Positions 1 through 10,701 of a stretch of DNA of 64,000 nucleotides are shown here, one piece after another; the first letter of the stretch is position 1; each line of letters starts with the position of its first letter. This DNA comes from Patiria miniata (Eukaryota; Echinodermata; Asteroidea; Valvatida; Asterinidae), in NCBI RefSeq assembly GCF_015706575.1, contig NW_024037076.1:8838777-8902776 (forward strand), given 5' to 3'. Made by a program: the position numbers and the translations under genes. The notes beneath the pieces are model-generated. The model saw only the letters and a program-made list of their open reading frames with translations, was not told the DNA's origin and searched no databases.

Positions 1-2195
1 CAAACAACCTTGCGTTTTTTAACGTATTTTCACTTTGTTTAATGATAATGAAAAAGATAGATCACTGAAAACTATTGACTTATTGCAGTTTGCAATTCAG
101 CCACGCCCCTTAGACAACCCTATATGCATGGAGTTTTTGTACACTTAGTTTTGTTTGTCTCAGATTTTACGCGTTTCACGTCTATTTATATATATAATGT
201 AATTGGGCATTATTTCACAAGCTGCGTTGACGCGATTCTACCGCGATTGGTCAATTTACCATAGATATAGAAGTGTGTTAGTCTCAAACAAACGTAGAAC
301 CTGACATTACCGGCACACTGCTGTAAAATATGGTTCGGCCAGCCTTCTTTACAAAAGCCTCACTGGCTCATGGTATTGTGCGTAAACGTTATCAGTCATC
401 CGATCACACTCAATTGACTTCGGCAAAACCGCAAGTCCCATCATAAAGAAAGTTGACCGGACCATTTTTTTTCCAAGAGTGTGCTTCTAATGCTACAGTA
501 GGCTTTTCAAAAGAACTTTTGCAAATGGGAAAGACACTTTGGAAACATCCAATCAGTTTGGATATTATGCTTCATGAATATCTGAATAAACGAGCACATT
601 TTGAAGCAGTATTTCATTACTATCATTTTTTTTGGCATGGTGGTGAGGGGGGGGGGAGTGGGGTGGGGGGACAGACAGTCGATATATCCGAATGACACAA
701 TAAGACCGACAGCGGGCGCAATAAATTCGCAAGTGATTAGGGTTTCAAAAATTTCTACGCTAGTCATTTACATAAAAAGTGACCCCACAATTTCTTGTAA
801 AAAAAACGAGACCGTCTAGTTTAAAAATCGGTGGAATCGTGCGAATATAGCAGAGGATCATCTTCCTCGCTTTTGGGCTATTATCTAAGAGCAGATTTGA
901 TAAAATTAGGGTCCAAAAATGGGTCCTATTTGCACGAGCAAATGTAGGGATGCCATTTGTGATGTTGGCAGCATGCAGGCTCAAGTCTCAGTCTCATTAC
1001 CGGCACACTGCTGTAAAATATGGTTTGGCCAGCCTTCTAGCTCATGGTTTTGTGCGTAAACCTTATCAGTCAGCCGATCACACTCAATTGACTTCGGCAA
1101 AACCGCAAGTCCCATCATAAAGAAAGTTAACCGGACCATTTTTCCGAGAGTGTGATTCTAATGGATCGATCATTGATATGAATGTCATGCGGTGCCAGTC
1201 AATATGTTGCCTGTTGGGTCAAATTTCGATGGCTTTATTATCATTGCTGGAAATACGTGCAGGCTATGCCAACAAATCACCGCATCAGATGTAACCAAAC
1301 AAGGTGTTTCAACATTTTCTCCATAAATGTGGGAAATTTTAGGGGATGATTAATTGGATTTCCGGTGACCCAGATAAAAATAATATTGCTAATAAACAAT
1401 ACGAAACACTCATTTTTGTCGAACTTTCGTCCTGTCGGAAAGAACATGGTCGAATATAAACGTGCACCAGGTATCAGTTTTTTCCCTTAAACATTTACGT
1501 TTGCGTGTAACTTTTGCGCGAAGTCTGGGTAAAACAAATCCTCGAAATGATGGAGCCGTTGGAGCGCTAGTCTTGATTCGAGTACCTTAATTTATTTATC
1601 AAACGTTGTTTCGTATACACACACTTCAAGTGTTTTATTATTGAGGGACCTGAATTGTCACTTATGCGGCGCTATAGTGTGACGGCATTTATTATTATTT
1701 ATTTTTTTTAGATAAGTAGGGGTTTTCAAAGTTTCTTCGTAGTGGGTTTCTACGTCTAACCTTTAAACTGTTGTTTCAAACCTCCCTATCGATGTACTTC
1801 TAGGCTACAACAGTTGTCCATACCATCCCCGAAATTACGTCTGACCCAACATACTCTCTTTTTTGGGCAGCATTCTTTGTGAAAGTCTCCTCCTTTCTGG
1901 GGAAAAGGTTTTGTAATTTCTTTCTTGATATTGTTTGAAATTTATAACTCATTTAGTTTTACAGCAATTTCTTTGAGTTGAAAGACAACATCACAGAGCA
2001 CAACGCACAGGAGTAATTACCCTTCGTACAGGGCGATCGATGGAATTCCATCTACTTTCGCACACACGAGTAAGTTTTTAAAAGGAGCGGATAATTTCTC
2101 TGTTGTAATATAGAGAGTCCTCCGCGCATTATTAGTCTGCGTTTGAAGATTGTTGACGTACCCTAACGTGGCGCGGCCCCCAACGCACTTTGATT
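1..2195. other. Intergenic, no gene seen; one dispersed direct repeat
   Basis: I see no credible exon here; open frames are short and do not resemble known proteins. A direct repeat of about 170-190 bp lies at 305-494 and 995-1165, starting CATTACCGGCACACTGCTG and ending near GACCGGACCATTTTT. The second copy lacks about 15 bp present in the first. A G-rich tract lies at about 646-670. The rest shows nothing I can name. Confidence 0.6.
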
Positions 2196-2945
2196 TTTCG
2201 CCTGTAGCGCCCTGCCGATTTGCATGCTAGTTGGCTCATTCATCCGCTTTGAAACGGTACCAAGTTTGTCCAGATCCATCTACGTTAAGGTACCTTTAGG
2301 CTGCGATACAAGGGAGCCATGCGGGTTGGCGCTGACAGGCTTCCCTGTGGGACTTACTGCAGAAAAACGAAACTAGTGGCATCAGCTACTACATCTGCGC
2401 TTTTCCCCTAAAGTTTCAAGCCTAGCGCCCTCCCGATTTGCATGCTGTTTGGCCCATTCATCCGCTTTAAAACGGTACCAAGTTTGTCCAGATCTATCCA
2501 CGTTAAGGTACCTTTAGGCTGCCATACATGGGAGCCAGGCGGGTTGGCGCTGACAGGCCTCCTTATTGGACTTACTGCACAAAAGCGAAACTAGTGGCAT
2601 CAGCTACTACATCTGCGCTTTTCTCCAAAAGTTTCAAGTCTAGCACCCTGGCGATTTGCATGCTGTTTGGCCCATTCATTTGCTTTAAAACGGTACCAAG
2701 TTTGTCCAGATCTGTCCACGTTAAGGTACCTTTAGGCTGCCATACATGGGAGCCAGGCGGGTTGGCGCTGACAGGCCTCCCTATTGGACTTACTGCACAA
2801 AAGCGAAACTAGTGGCATCAGCTACTACATCTGCGGTTTTCTCCAAAAGTTTCAAGTCTAGAGCATTGCTGATTTGCATGCTGGTTGGCCCATTCATCTG
2901 CTTTTCAACGGTGTGAAGTTTGTCCAGAACCGTCAATGTTAAGTA
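2196..2945. repeat. 218-bp tandem repeat, about 3.4 copies
   Basis: The motif GATTTGCATGCT recurs at 2217, 2435, 2653 and 2871, an exact 218-bp spacing each time. Each unit also holds GGTACCAAGTTTGTCCAGAT, a TTAAGGTACCTTTAGGCTG block and AACTAGTGGCATCAGCTAC. Units two and three are the most alike; the last is partial and more diverged. The constant period with substitutions only suggests a young local amplification. A 94-codon open frame through the array is a by-product of the repeat. Confidence 0.92.
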
Positions 2946-3071
2946 CGCCGATAATGTTCCTCGCCTTCAGCTCTGGCCATTATCAGCGTCCATGCATGCC
3001 CCAGTCTGGTTTTAAACTAACTAGTATAAACTGGCTAGGCAATTATTTATTCCTTTAAAATTTTATCTGCC

Positions 3072-3213
3072 GTAGCATAATGAAGAATAACCCCCACCTT
3101 TGATATTTTACATTAATATGTACATCATGGAAAAGCGCATAATGTAGCATAATGAAGAATAACCCCCACCTATGATATTTTACATTAATATGTACATCAT
3201 GGAAAAGCGCAAA
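3072..3213. repeat. 72-bp tandem duplication
   Basis: A 72-bp unit starting GTAGCATAATGAAGAATAAC is present twice in a row, at 3072 and 3144. The copies are nearly identical, which points to a recent slippage or unequal-crossover event. Confidence 0.9.
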
Positions 3214-4747
3214 TCATTGGCTTTCCAATGATACCTAATTTATTCTGTATCTTAATTTATTCCCAAGATAATGATTACGCAGGAACTTCAATATTGTCCT
3301 GCCAAGTTTTTCTAACGCATTTCGAGAAAAACAGCTTTGAGAAAAAGACACGCATTGCACCGCCAATGGCAGTGCAAAACGTTCTAAAGTTTTTCCACTT
3401 TTGTGGATATATTTTCCCAACAAAAATGCATAGTGTGAATCTTGGATATCCTGGCCACTCAAAAATATGAAACAATCAATATCGATTTTGACATAATTGT
3501 TCTAGTATGTCCGACTTTAGGCGTCTATTACTCAAAACAAGCTTTTGGGGGACATTCCTCATTTTGCCTCAGTAGGTCAAATACATGTATGATATAAGAG
3601 CGTACATGTGTGCCAGAGGTCGGAGTACTTAATACCATTTTTTTGACAAACGTTAAATTACATTTTGATTTTAAGACATCGGTGTTCCTCTTTTCTCTTT
3701 TTTTCCCCTTATTTTACGCAACTATTCTACACATCTTTAAGTTGGTCGTGTTGGCAGAACGTCGTCATGATGGACAGTGTAACACTCAAATACTTTGCAA
3801 TGCTTCTGATTTTATTCAATTTCTTTAATAATTAATTCTTATACAAGTGGCAGACGAGATTTTGTTTTGGAAATGAAATCTTAAATATTCCCTAAGGCGC
3901 CCTCTGGAGTTTGAACCCCACAAAAAACTGCTGTGTTACGAACCCCCCCCCCCCAAAAAAAAACACGTCTTTCCTTCTCACCAAAGAAAAAACATAGAAA
4001 CAAATTGGCATGTACAATTAGGCACTTGCATTGCTTTTTCCTTGTGTTCTGAATGAATCTGGATGACTTGTATAGATCTATTAGGAGCTCATATAGTAGA
4101 AGTTATTAAAATTTTATTTGGGTAATTGAATGCCAATTAAACGAGCAGTTCCCCCGCCCGAAAACACAATGTTTTTGCCAAATTAGTTTTAGATGCTGAA
4201 ATTACAAAATTAATAGTACATATAGGTGTCATAGCAGGACACTGCTTGAACAGAGAATACCAGCAAAACGATTGTTAACGTTCAAATGCACTGTCGGCTT
4301 TCTTTACACTAACAATATTTTGACTGAACACTGAACACTGGCAGGACAGATGTCGTTTGAAAATTTCCATTGGAATATCTAAATTTGACCCCACAAGTGT
4401 GTTTCTGTACTGGCACTGACATCCACGTTTAGCTTTAATTGGTGATAATTTAGAAAAACGAAAATTGAGTTCGATATTCAAGAGATGCCTCCGTGTACCT
4501 TTAAATAAAGAGCTTTGTAATGAAGACATCGTTTTTGTTCATTTACGCGTTTTTAAACTGAAGTCGTAAGCACGCCATCACCACGCCAAGGCGATTTTGT
4601 TACTCATCATAGAAACACCTTCTAAATGAGATATTTGAAAATTGGACAGGTTATCTCGGTAAAATAACAGTGGAATCTACCGACCCAAAAATCTACTTTT
4701 TTTCATTACATGTGTAGGCCTACAGGTGAAGCAAGAGACTTCAGCTT
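3214..4747. other. Intergenic, 3' flank of the lectin gene
   Basis: No exon could be supported. A C-tract followed by an A-tract lies at about 3945-3963. On the minus strand a possible ATTAAA poly(A) signal for the lectin lies at 4434-4439, about 310 bp past its stop, but this is weak. Confidence 0.5.
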
Positions 4748-6247
4748 TTAGCAAGCGCTCCCGATTGGTTTCTTCTCGCAGATGAAGCACTGTTGGTAAG
4801 TATCGGATATTCTGTTGTCGTTCCACTTGCGATTGCTGCCGTTTACCTCCAGCGCGTGCTCGCCACCCCATTGGCCGTTGTCGGGCTGATGAGGCTGCCA
4901 GTTGGTATACCCAACTAAGCTGCCGTCCTGCACCCATCGCCAGACTCCCTCCTGTGTCATATCGTTGCCTCTGTAAAGGAGAAAAGACGAAGATAAAGAG
5001 ACGAGGGTGAGGTCCTGAAATTTACCTTTTTATCACACGTATTTATGAGGCTGCTTGGAATACCCAAAGCGGTTCTGAAATCCCATCGATTGCTAATGCA
5101 CAACATGTGGTGTAATGCGCAACATGTGGTGTAATTCCGGCTTACTTCTCAAGCGCCTAAACGTCCACGCGGAACGTCGATATTTCAAATCAAATTGACC
5201 CGTTTACGTCACACAGGTCAGTGATCGGTCAACGACCCGCTGGCTGCACTCAGACTCTTTACTGTGAACAAAACCCGTAAATACACTGTCCATTTCCCGT
5301 CAATTTTACGGTTTATGGTTATTGCTCGAATTACTGTCACAAGAATGAACGTGGTATATATGGGTCATTCCATGTCAGACCTACGCACTTTTTTTTACCT
5401 CATGTCTTCCGATTTTGATAAAAATTGCTGTGCTTGTAGGTTCTGATTAGCAATGAATGCACACCAATTTTTAGCCCGATCCGACCTACTATGTGGTCAG
5501 GGCAGAAACCACAAAACATTGACATTTTTAGAGTGAAATACCACCCTTTTGGTAGATATATGTCAAAACCATGTCAATGTTCATCGGATATATGCGAATT
5601 TGGTATTAAAATAATAAGAATTGCATGCTCAATGCTCAAATCAACTCTTTTGTCAAAATTAAATGTTGTGAAAAGTACGTCACGTGACCTTCAATATGTT
5701 ACCGTGACCTTTGACCCAATTTATGTAATAATGTACCATTCCGAAAATCAACGAAATGAAAATGACTTGATAGAGCATGTCGTCCTCTATCAGAATCCAC
5801 TAAAAATCAATTGGGGTCTTCAAAATTTTCAACTTTATGACTATTTTTGTACAGTTGGTAGGTTACAAATGAGTCAATTTATAGACTTTACAACAGAAAT
5901 CCACCAACACAACTTACTATTCTAGAGCCCCGTGTTATAGCAAAACAAAAACTTAACTTAAATCAGGATAAAACGTACCCAATCCAGTACAGATCGCCAC
6001 AGTGGTGGCGCCTGTTGTCTAAGAAAAAGTTGTTGACCCACACACTGTCCTGCTCGTTTCGGATGGTCACCAGCCAGGCTCCCTCGGATGTGCAGACTTT
6101 GTCGGCGTAGATCCACCATTCGCCATGCAGGTACCACAACTTGTAGCAATTGCCGCCCTCGCGCTGAATGTAGCCTGGAGAACAGTCGGCGCTGACTGCG
6201 GCGATGGCAGCCGTCACAAACAGGCAGGCTTGAAACAGTCGGTTCAT
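4748..6247 (-). CDS. Secreted C-type lectin, galactose-type (QPD), two exons
   Basis: Exon 1 is 5979-6247 and exon 2 is 4748-4970. The intron has a strong GTACGT donor, a TTTACAG acceptor, and splits Gly90. The product has 163 aa. Residues 1-20 form a signal peptide and the rest is one C-type lectin domain: Cys22/Cys34 hairpin, Cys52, WIGG 88-91, QPD 118-120, Glu127, WND 139-141 and ICE 153-155. QPD with Glu127 and Asn140-Asp141 matches the calcium/sugar site of galactose-type lectins. It is probably soluble and extracellular, perhaps a pattern-recognition or coelomic-fluid lectin (inference from the family). Oddly, the usual loop cysteines are Ala129 and Ile144, while Cys83 and Cys151 are extra. 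The start is chosen because the signal peptide begins there and a TATA box lies about 60 bp upstream. A longer open frame reading in from upstream would pass through the core promoter. Confidence 0.92.
4970..5979. other. Lectin intron (4971-5978), nothing recognised
   Basis: The single intron occupies 4971-5978; the limits given here are the flanking exon ends in transcript order. It holds a 144-codon open frame on the opposite strand (5491-5925) with no recognisable domain or start context, which I do not call a gene. Confidence 0.5.
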
Positions 6248-6308
6248 GGTTCGGTTCAGTACGTGCAGCTTGTTGTTGACGAGTGAAGAAGCGTCTGACT
6301 GTTGGTCA

Positions 6309-6318
6309 TTTTTATAAG
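6309..6318 (-). promoter_or_regulatory. TATA box of the lectin gene
   Basis: The minus strand reads CTTATAAAAA about 62 bp before the lectin ATG at 6247. That leaves room for a transcription start near 6280-6290 and a short 5' leader. The spacing and sequence fit a TATA-driven inducible or tissue-specific gene. The dispersed repeat that begins just upstream stops short of this box. Confidence 0.7.
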
Positions 6319-6319
6319 G

Positions 6320-6830
6320 TTTACCCCGAAGATGAGTGACAAGTGAAATATAATGAGAGAGAAAATGAGAGAAGGATTTATGAGAGGAAGAAGTTCTTAT
6401 CATATTCAACAAAAGCAACCCTTTCAAAAACACCTGCCACGTACCACGCCCTGAGGGTCGTTGTCAGTAAGGTTAAATCGAAATTATTTTTTATTTCATT
6501 ATCAGATGGAAATGATAATGGCTGTCAAACCAGTCGGAATCGCAGATTAACATTTCTTTGGAATGCTTAATAAGAGTTTGGGGCTGTCGGAAAAAAAATA
6601 ATAATTTGACGGCGCCGTCGTTCAAGGATAGAACACGCCAAGAACATCTTCTTTTTCTTTTCTTTTTTAGATGAGATGGACAATGACAGACGCCAATGTG
6701 AGGACGTGGTTCAAAAGAAAGAAGCTTAAGTCTAAAACCGTGTTTAGTCAATCCACCAAACCTTTCCTCTTGTTGCTGGTCAAGGAGGGCCTGCCTACAA
6801 TCCTCTTTGTACCTATTTCACAGACTCATT
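6320..6830. repeat. Dispersed repeat forming the upstream region of the lectin gene
   Basis: Block A (6320-6540) recurs in the same orientation at 11615-11842, starting GTTTACCCCGAAGATGAGTG. Block B (about 6560-6830) recurs inverted at 11375-11565 and partly, in direct orientation, at 7760-7880 around GACGCCAATGTGAGGACGTG. The similarity to the 11.6 kb copy begins just upstream of the lectin TATA box. Confidence 0.85.
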
Positions 6831-6907
6831 AACTGACTGTCACTAATAAATATTGAGCTTGCAACGGTTTTATTTTATTTTTTTCCCGGATGAGTTGGAC
6901 AATCGGA

Positions 6908-7230
6908 TTGGGGACATCTCTTTAGTCCGAAGTACCATTGGTCCGACGCTCCATTGGTCCGATGTCCCTTTGGTCCGTCTTCCCATTAGTCCGACGTTCC
7001 ATTGGTCCATCGGATCAATGGGACGTCGGACCAATGGGACGTCGGGCCAATGGGACGTCGGGCCAATGGGACGTCGGGCCAATGGGACGTCGGGCCAATG
7101 GGACGTCGGGCCAATGGGACGTCGGGCCAATGGGACGTCGGACCAATGGGACGTCGGACCAATGGGACGTCGGACCAATGGGACGTCGGACCAATGGGAC
7201 GTCGGACCAATGGGACGTCGGACTATCGAG
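6908..7230. repeat. 16-bp minisatellite with a strand switch and transposon-like ends
   Basis: The unit GTCGGACCAATGGGAC is repeated about 13 times at 7015-7226. The left part (6920-7012) holds the same unit in reverse complement, more diverged, so the strand switches at about 7012. The outer borders, GTCCGAAG preceded by CATCTCT on the left and GGACTATCGAGACTT on the right, resemble each other as inverted repeats and match the borders of the second array at 8810-9180. Several open frames through it are repeat artefacts. Confidence 0.92.
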
Positions 7231-7644
7231 ACTTAACCAGTGCCAAAGATCAGTTCTACGATCAACTTGTTGCTGTGACTCTCCTCACCACGAACTCGTC
7301 ATCCTTGGAGACCACCTTGCTGTTCAAGACAGGGTTTTGAGTCGATTCTAGGCCCCTGCAAGTCTGGCACTATTAATGACCACTCAATGATTCTCTCCTT
7401 CTGTGAATCACAAAATATACCCATCACTTGCAGTTGGTTCCGTCGTAGAAACATCCATGCAATTACCTGGATTTCCAAGGACGGTCGCACACAAAAAGAA
7501 CTCGGCCACGTCTTAGTAAGACAACGCAGCATAGTCAAGACCTACAAAGATAACAGAGGTGAAGAAGAAGCCCCAGCAAACACAGACCATCGTCTGCTCA
7601 TTGCAAGGGTGGCAATCAGCCAATGGTTCCTCTCTAAGAAGTAG
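7231..7644 (+). mobile_element. LINE fragment: AP-endonuclease domain, decayed
   Basis: Translation gives pieces typical of the endonuclease domain of RTE-like or similar non-LTR retrotransposons: KDQFYDQLVAV near 7240, then SFCESQNIPI, WFRRRNIHAITWISKDGRT, VLVRQR and NTDHRLLIARVAI at about 7390-7620. The order matches the family (KDxFYxxL, SFC, NTWFxRRxIHxxTWxSPDGRT, IDYVLV, SDHxLLxAK). A frameshift separates the first piece from the rest, the key GDFNA strand is missing and SDH is changed to TDH. No reverse transcriptase follows. It abuts the minisatellite directly. Confidence 0.75.
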
Positions 7645-7759
7645 AGAGCGTCTACAATCAAGCTATTCGACGTGGGCACAGGAGATCAGCGCAACGGACC
7701 AACGCTGCTTTTGCGGCTGATGAGTGAGTGAGTGGGTTCGACAAGTGAGTGAGTGGGTG

Positions 7760-7880
7760 AGACGCCAATGTGAGGACGTGGTAAACAAGAAAGACTGTTA
7801 GGCTAAAACCGTGTTTAGTCAACCTTTCCTATTTTGGACCAGCCTAGCTACAATCCTCTTTGTGCCTATCACCGACTCAT
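7760..7880. repeat. Partial copy of the block B dispersed repeat
   Basis: This is a diverged, internally deleted copy of 6689-6830. Both share GACGCCAATGTGAGGACGTG, CTAAAACCGTGTTTAGTCAA and CTACAATCCTCTTTGTRCCTAT. A GAGTGAGTG microsatellite precedes it at about 7724-7757. Confidence 0.8.
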
Positions 7881-8040
7881 ACAATTTTGTGCCATTAAAA
7901 ACCCTACAATTCAACGTATTGTAACAGACAGTTTGTTTACGATTCTGTTTTTGCCTTTGTTCATAAGCCGCATGCCGGAGGGCTCCGGCGGCACATTGTT
8001 GGTGTGTTGGGCCACAGGCGCGCGGCTGACCTATATTTGT

Positions 8041-8060
8041 TTGGGGGGGGGGGGGGGGGG
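8041..8060. repeat. Poly(G) tract
   Basis: An uninterrupted run of about 18 G follows a T-rich sequence. It is one of about a dozen G or C homopolymers in the window. Confidence 0.9.
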
Positions 8061-8285
8061 CTAATAGCGTGCGCTCCGGAAATAGGCTTTTTAAATGTCT
8101 ATGCTTAATTGGGTTTCTTTTGGTTTGTCCAGACACCAGGGCTAAAGTTGTTACAATGTAATACATTTTGTGAAGCTGTGCTTGACTGCTCGCCTACGTT
8201 GGATATACGCAGTTGCAGTTGATGGCGGTGCGGGGAGTTGACCACAGAGTCCGTTTGGCGAAATAAATAAGAGCTTCATTTTGAG

Positions 8286-8600
8286 TTAGAAATCCTGTAC
8301 AAGCATTACATTCACTGTGTGGACTTCCAAACAAAATATGTCCACATAAACCAGGTAGCACCGACGTTGTGTGGACTTACCCACGTCCACACAAGGTTTT
8401 CCCCTCTCTTGAAAACAGGTTAAGAGGCAATTTGGGGTTAGGTTTATCCGTAAAAGATGAAGAGAAACACTAAAGGGGATCATAGAAAAAAATGTGGGTT
8501 GAAAGAGTTTTCAAGGTGACAGTGTAAGTAAAATAAGGGTTTTTTACAGGGGTTTTTTACCACACGAAAACAAAAGAATTTCCACACTAAACGTAAACAT
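8286..8600. repeat. Dispersed repeat, first of a direct pair
   Basis: This copy is about 315 bp and is repeated in the same orientation at 9361-9655. Shared landmarks are AAAATATGTCCACATAA, GAAAACAGGTT and ACCACACGAAAACAA. The two copies bracket the second minisatellite, so the array may have moved into, or been duplicated with, this element. Confidence 0.8.
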
Positions 8601-8809
8601 TAGTAGGCCTATGTCTGCGTTTGTTTATGATGTAAATCGAGACATTTCTTTGTTCCTCTTCCCTTTTCCTTCGTTTATACTTTATCGCATCAGCTTTTAT
8701 TGGTTTTGTACACGTTTTCCAACCGAGGAGTCCTCGATTCGGTTTCTGTCCTCGATTCACCGATGATGTTGCACGTGTGTGGCCTCGATTTACACCATAA
8801 ACGGTTGAG

Positions 8810-9180
8810 TCTCGATAGTCCAAAGTGCCATTGGTCCGAAGTCCCATCGGTCCGATGAAACATAATACTGTGTAGTTCTACTGGTTCAGGTCGACTGACC
8901 CTATAACCCTAACCCTAACCGTAATCCTATGGGGCGTCAGACCAATGGGAGTTTGGACCAATGGGACTTCGGACCAATGGGACTCCGGCCAATGGGACTT
9001 CGGACCAATGGGACGTCAGACCAATGGGACGTTTATACCAATGGAACTTATAGATCAATAGGATTTCGGGCCAATGGGACTCGGACCAATTGGACTTCGG
9101 ACTAATGGGACGTCGGACTAATGGGACGTCGGACCAATGGGACTTTGGACCAATGGCACTTCGGACTATAGAGACGTCCC
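8810..9180. repeat. Second 16-bp minisatellite with a strand switch and telomere-like core
   Basis: The left edge reads GTCTCGATAGTCC and is followed by reverse-complement units (8818-8855). Forward units related to GGACCAATGGGACTTC fill about 8933-9165. The right edge reads GGACTATAGAGACGTCC. Units are more diverged than in the first array. Between the two orientations lies CCCTATAACCCTAACCCTAA at about 8899-8918, a short telomere-like run. Confidence 0.88.
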
Positions 9181-9360
9181 CCATAAACACAGACAGACAA
9201 ATGTGAGTTTGCCTGCAATCGGGGACCTCATTTTGTCCCTCTGTTGTTTGTACATTAATTTTTTAGGAAGACCTTCCATATGGTTTGTACACGATCGTAA
9301 ATTGGAGACCTTCGGGAAGTTGGGGACCCTATATTGTCCTCTATTGTTCAACGTCCCCTA

Positions 9361-9655
9361 CTGAATGCAGTCTTACAGTCACTATGTGGACATGTGAACA
9401 AAATATGTCCACATAATGCAGGTTGTGTTGGCGTCATGTGGACTAAGCCGTGTCCACATAACGTTTCACCCTCGCGGGAAAACAGGTTTAGAGGCATTTT
9501 CGGGTTAGGGTTTATCAGTCGCAGAATTAAGAGAAACATTCAAGGAAATCACACAAAAAATTGGGGTTGAAACAGTTTTCACAGTTTAAGTCAAGTTATT
9601 TTTGTACCGAGTTTTCTTAACCACACGAAAACAATGGAATATCCACATAGCGTAT
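9361..9655. repeat. Dispersed repeat, second of a direct pair
   Basis: This is a copy of 8286-8600 in the same orientation, with scattered substitutions and small gaps. It ends next to the LINE fragment that begins at about 9790. Confidence 0.8.
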
Positions 9656-9789
9656 GTAAAACAAACATGAGTATAATTGCCGAAACAGCCCCTGTTTTAG
9701 TTAACTTTTTGTTTTCCTTTTTTTCCTTTTCAGCCATTTCCCATAGCATTTCGTACACGTTTTCATCGTGCACAGCACTTTACGCACAA

Positions 9790-10701
9790 AAACCAATCCA
9801 ATTGCCTTTAAAGTGCTTGTTTATTATTATCACTATGTTTTATCAAAGTGTCATCCAGTCTGTGATCATGTTTTGTTGTATTGCATGGGTAAACGGTCTG
9901 ACAGTAGATAATTTGAATAAGCTTAATAGGATCACCAAATCAGCCAGTGAAATCATTGGTAATACTGTCCGAGACGTGAGAACTATCTACGAGTCAGCTG
10001 TGCCGGCAAAACTAAAAGCAATACTGCTTGACAATACCCATCCGCTGCATACTTTGTTAGTTTTTAACAAGTCCGGCAGACTACGACAACTCAAATCCAA
10101 GACAAACCGTCATCGCCTGTCCTTTGTACCAAGTGCAGTTTCTCGCTTCAATAACGATTTTAGCAGATAATGTGTTTTTAAAGAATATGTACATGTATTA
10201 TAGTTTTACGCCTGTCATTACACAGTGTTTTCATTTCTAGTTGCCTTCCTTGCCATTCCCCCCCCCCTTATTTTCCTTTCCCTCTTATCTCATATTTTGT
10301 CCCTATCCATTCACTTCCACCCCCTCCTTACTCGTGCCCTTCATCGTTCCTTCCGTTATCAACCCCTTCTTTCTCCATGTCCCTTTGTGTGCGTGTGTTC
10401 AAGTCTTTTTTTTCTGTCCTCCTTGATATTTATCCCTATTTTTCCTCCAGCATACCTTTCCTTGTCCCATAGGCAGCCTGTTCAATGTGGTCCATGTGTG
10501 TGTTTTTAGGGTTTTACAGAGTTTTTGAGAAACACGTTTATTATTTAATTTATTGCCTTTTCATTGAATGTTTTAACGTGTATTCTGTATGTTTATATAT
10601 TTAATTTTCTGTATTGTAGGTATTTGCAATTTTATGTGCAAAGCGAGAAGGACAATTTCATGCTGGCATGACGAATAAATAAATTGAATTGAATTGAATT
10701 G
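9790..10701 (+). mobile_element. LINE 3' end: reverse transcriptase tail and 3' UTR, 5'-truncated
   Basis: The open frame ending at 10170 encodes the C-terminal tail of a non-LTR reverse transcriptase of the L2/CR1 type: FYQSVIQSVI, NGLTVDNLNKLNRITKSASEIIG, then THPLH and KTNRHRLSFVPSAV, in the order typical of that tail. The upstream reverse transcriptase core and endonuclease are missing. The 3' UTR runs to a microsatellite tail of AATTG units at 10681-10701, preceded by AATAAATAAA. Codons in the tail are intact to the stop, so the copy is not very old. Confidence 0.85.

Noticed and set aside
2528-2812. 94-codon open frame in the 218-bp array
   Set aside because: It merely follows the tandem repeat; no domain, no splice context, and the frame is lost in the diverged copies.
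5491-5925. 144-codon open frame inside the lectin intron, opposite strand
   Set aside because: No recognisable domain, AT-rich, no acceptor or donor pair. It could be an old repeat; not enough to call a gene.
6248-6433. Longer lectin start 62 codons upstream
   Set aside because: That stretch contains the TATA box and the dispersed repeat, and would bury the signal peptide.
6853-7351. Five overlapping open frames on both strands, 74-137 codons, repetitive GRRTNGTSDQWDV-type products
   Set aside because: They are translations of the 16-bp minisatellite. 16 is not a multiple of three, so a 48-bp period stays open by chance in several frames.
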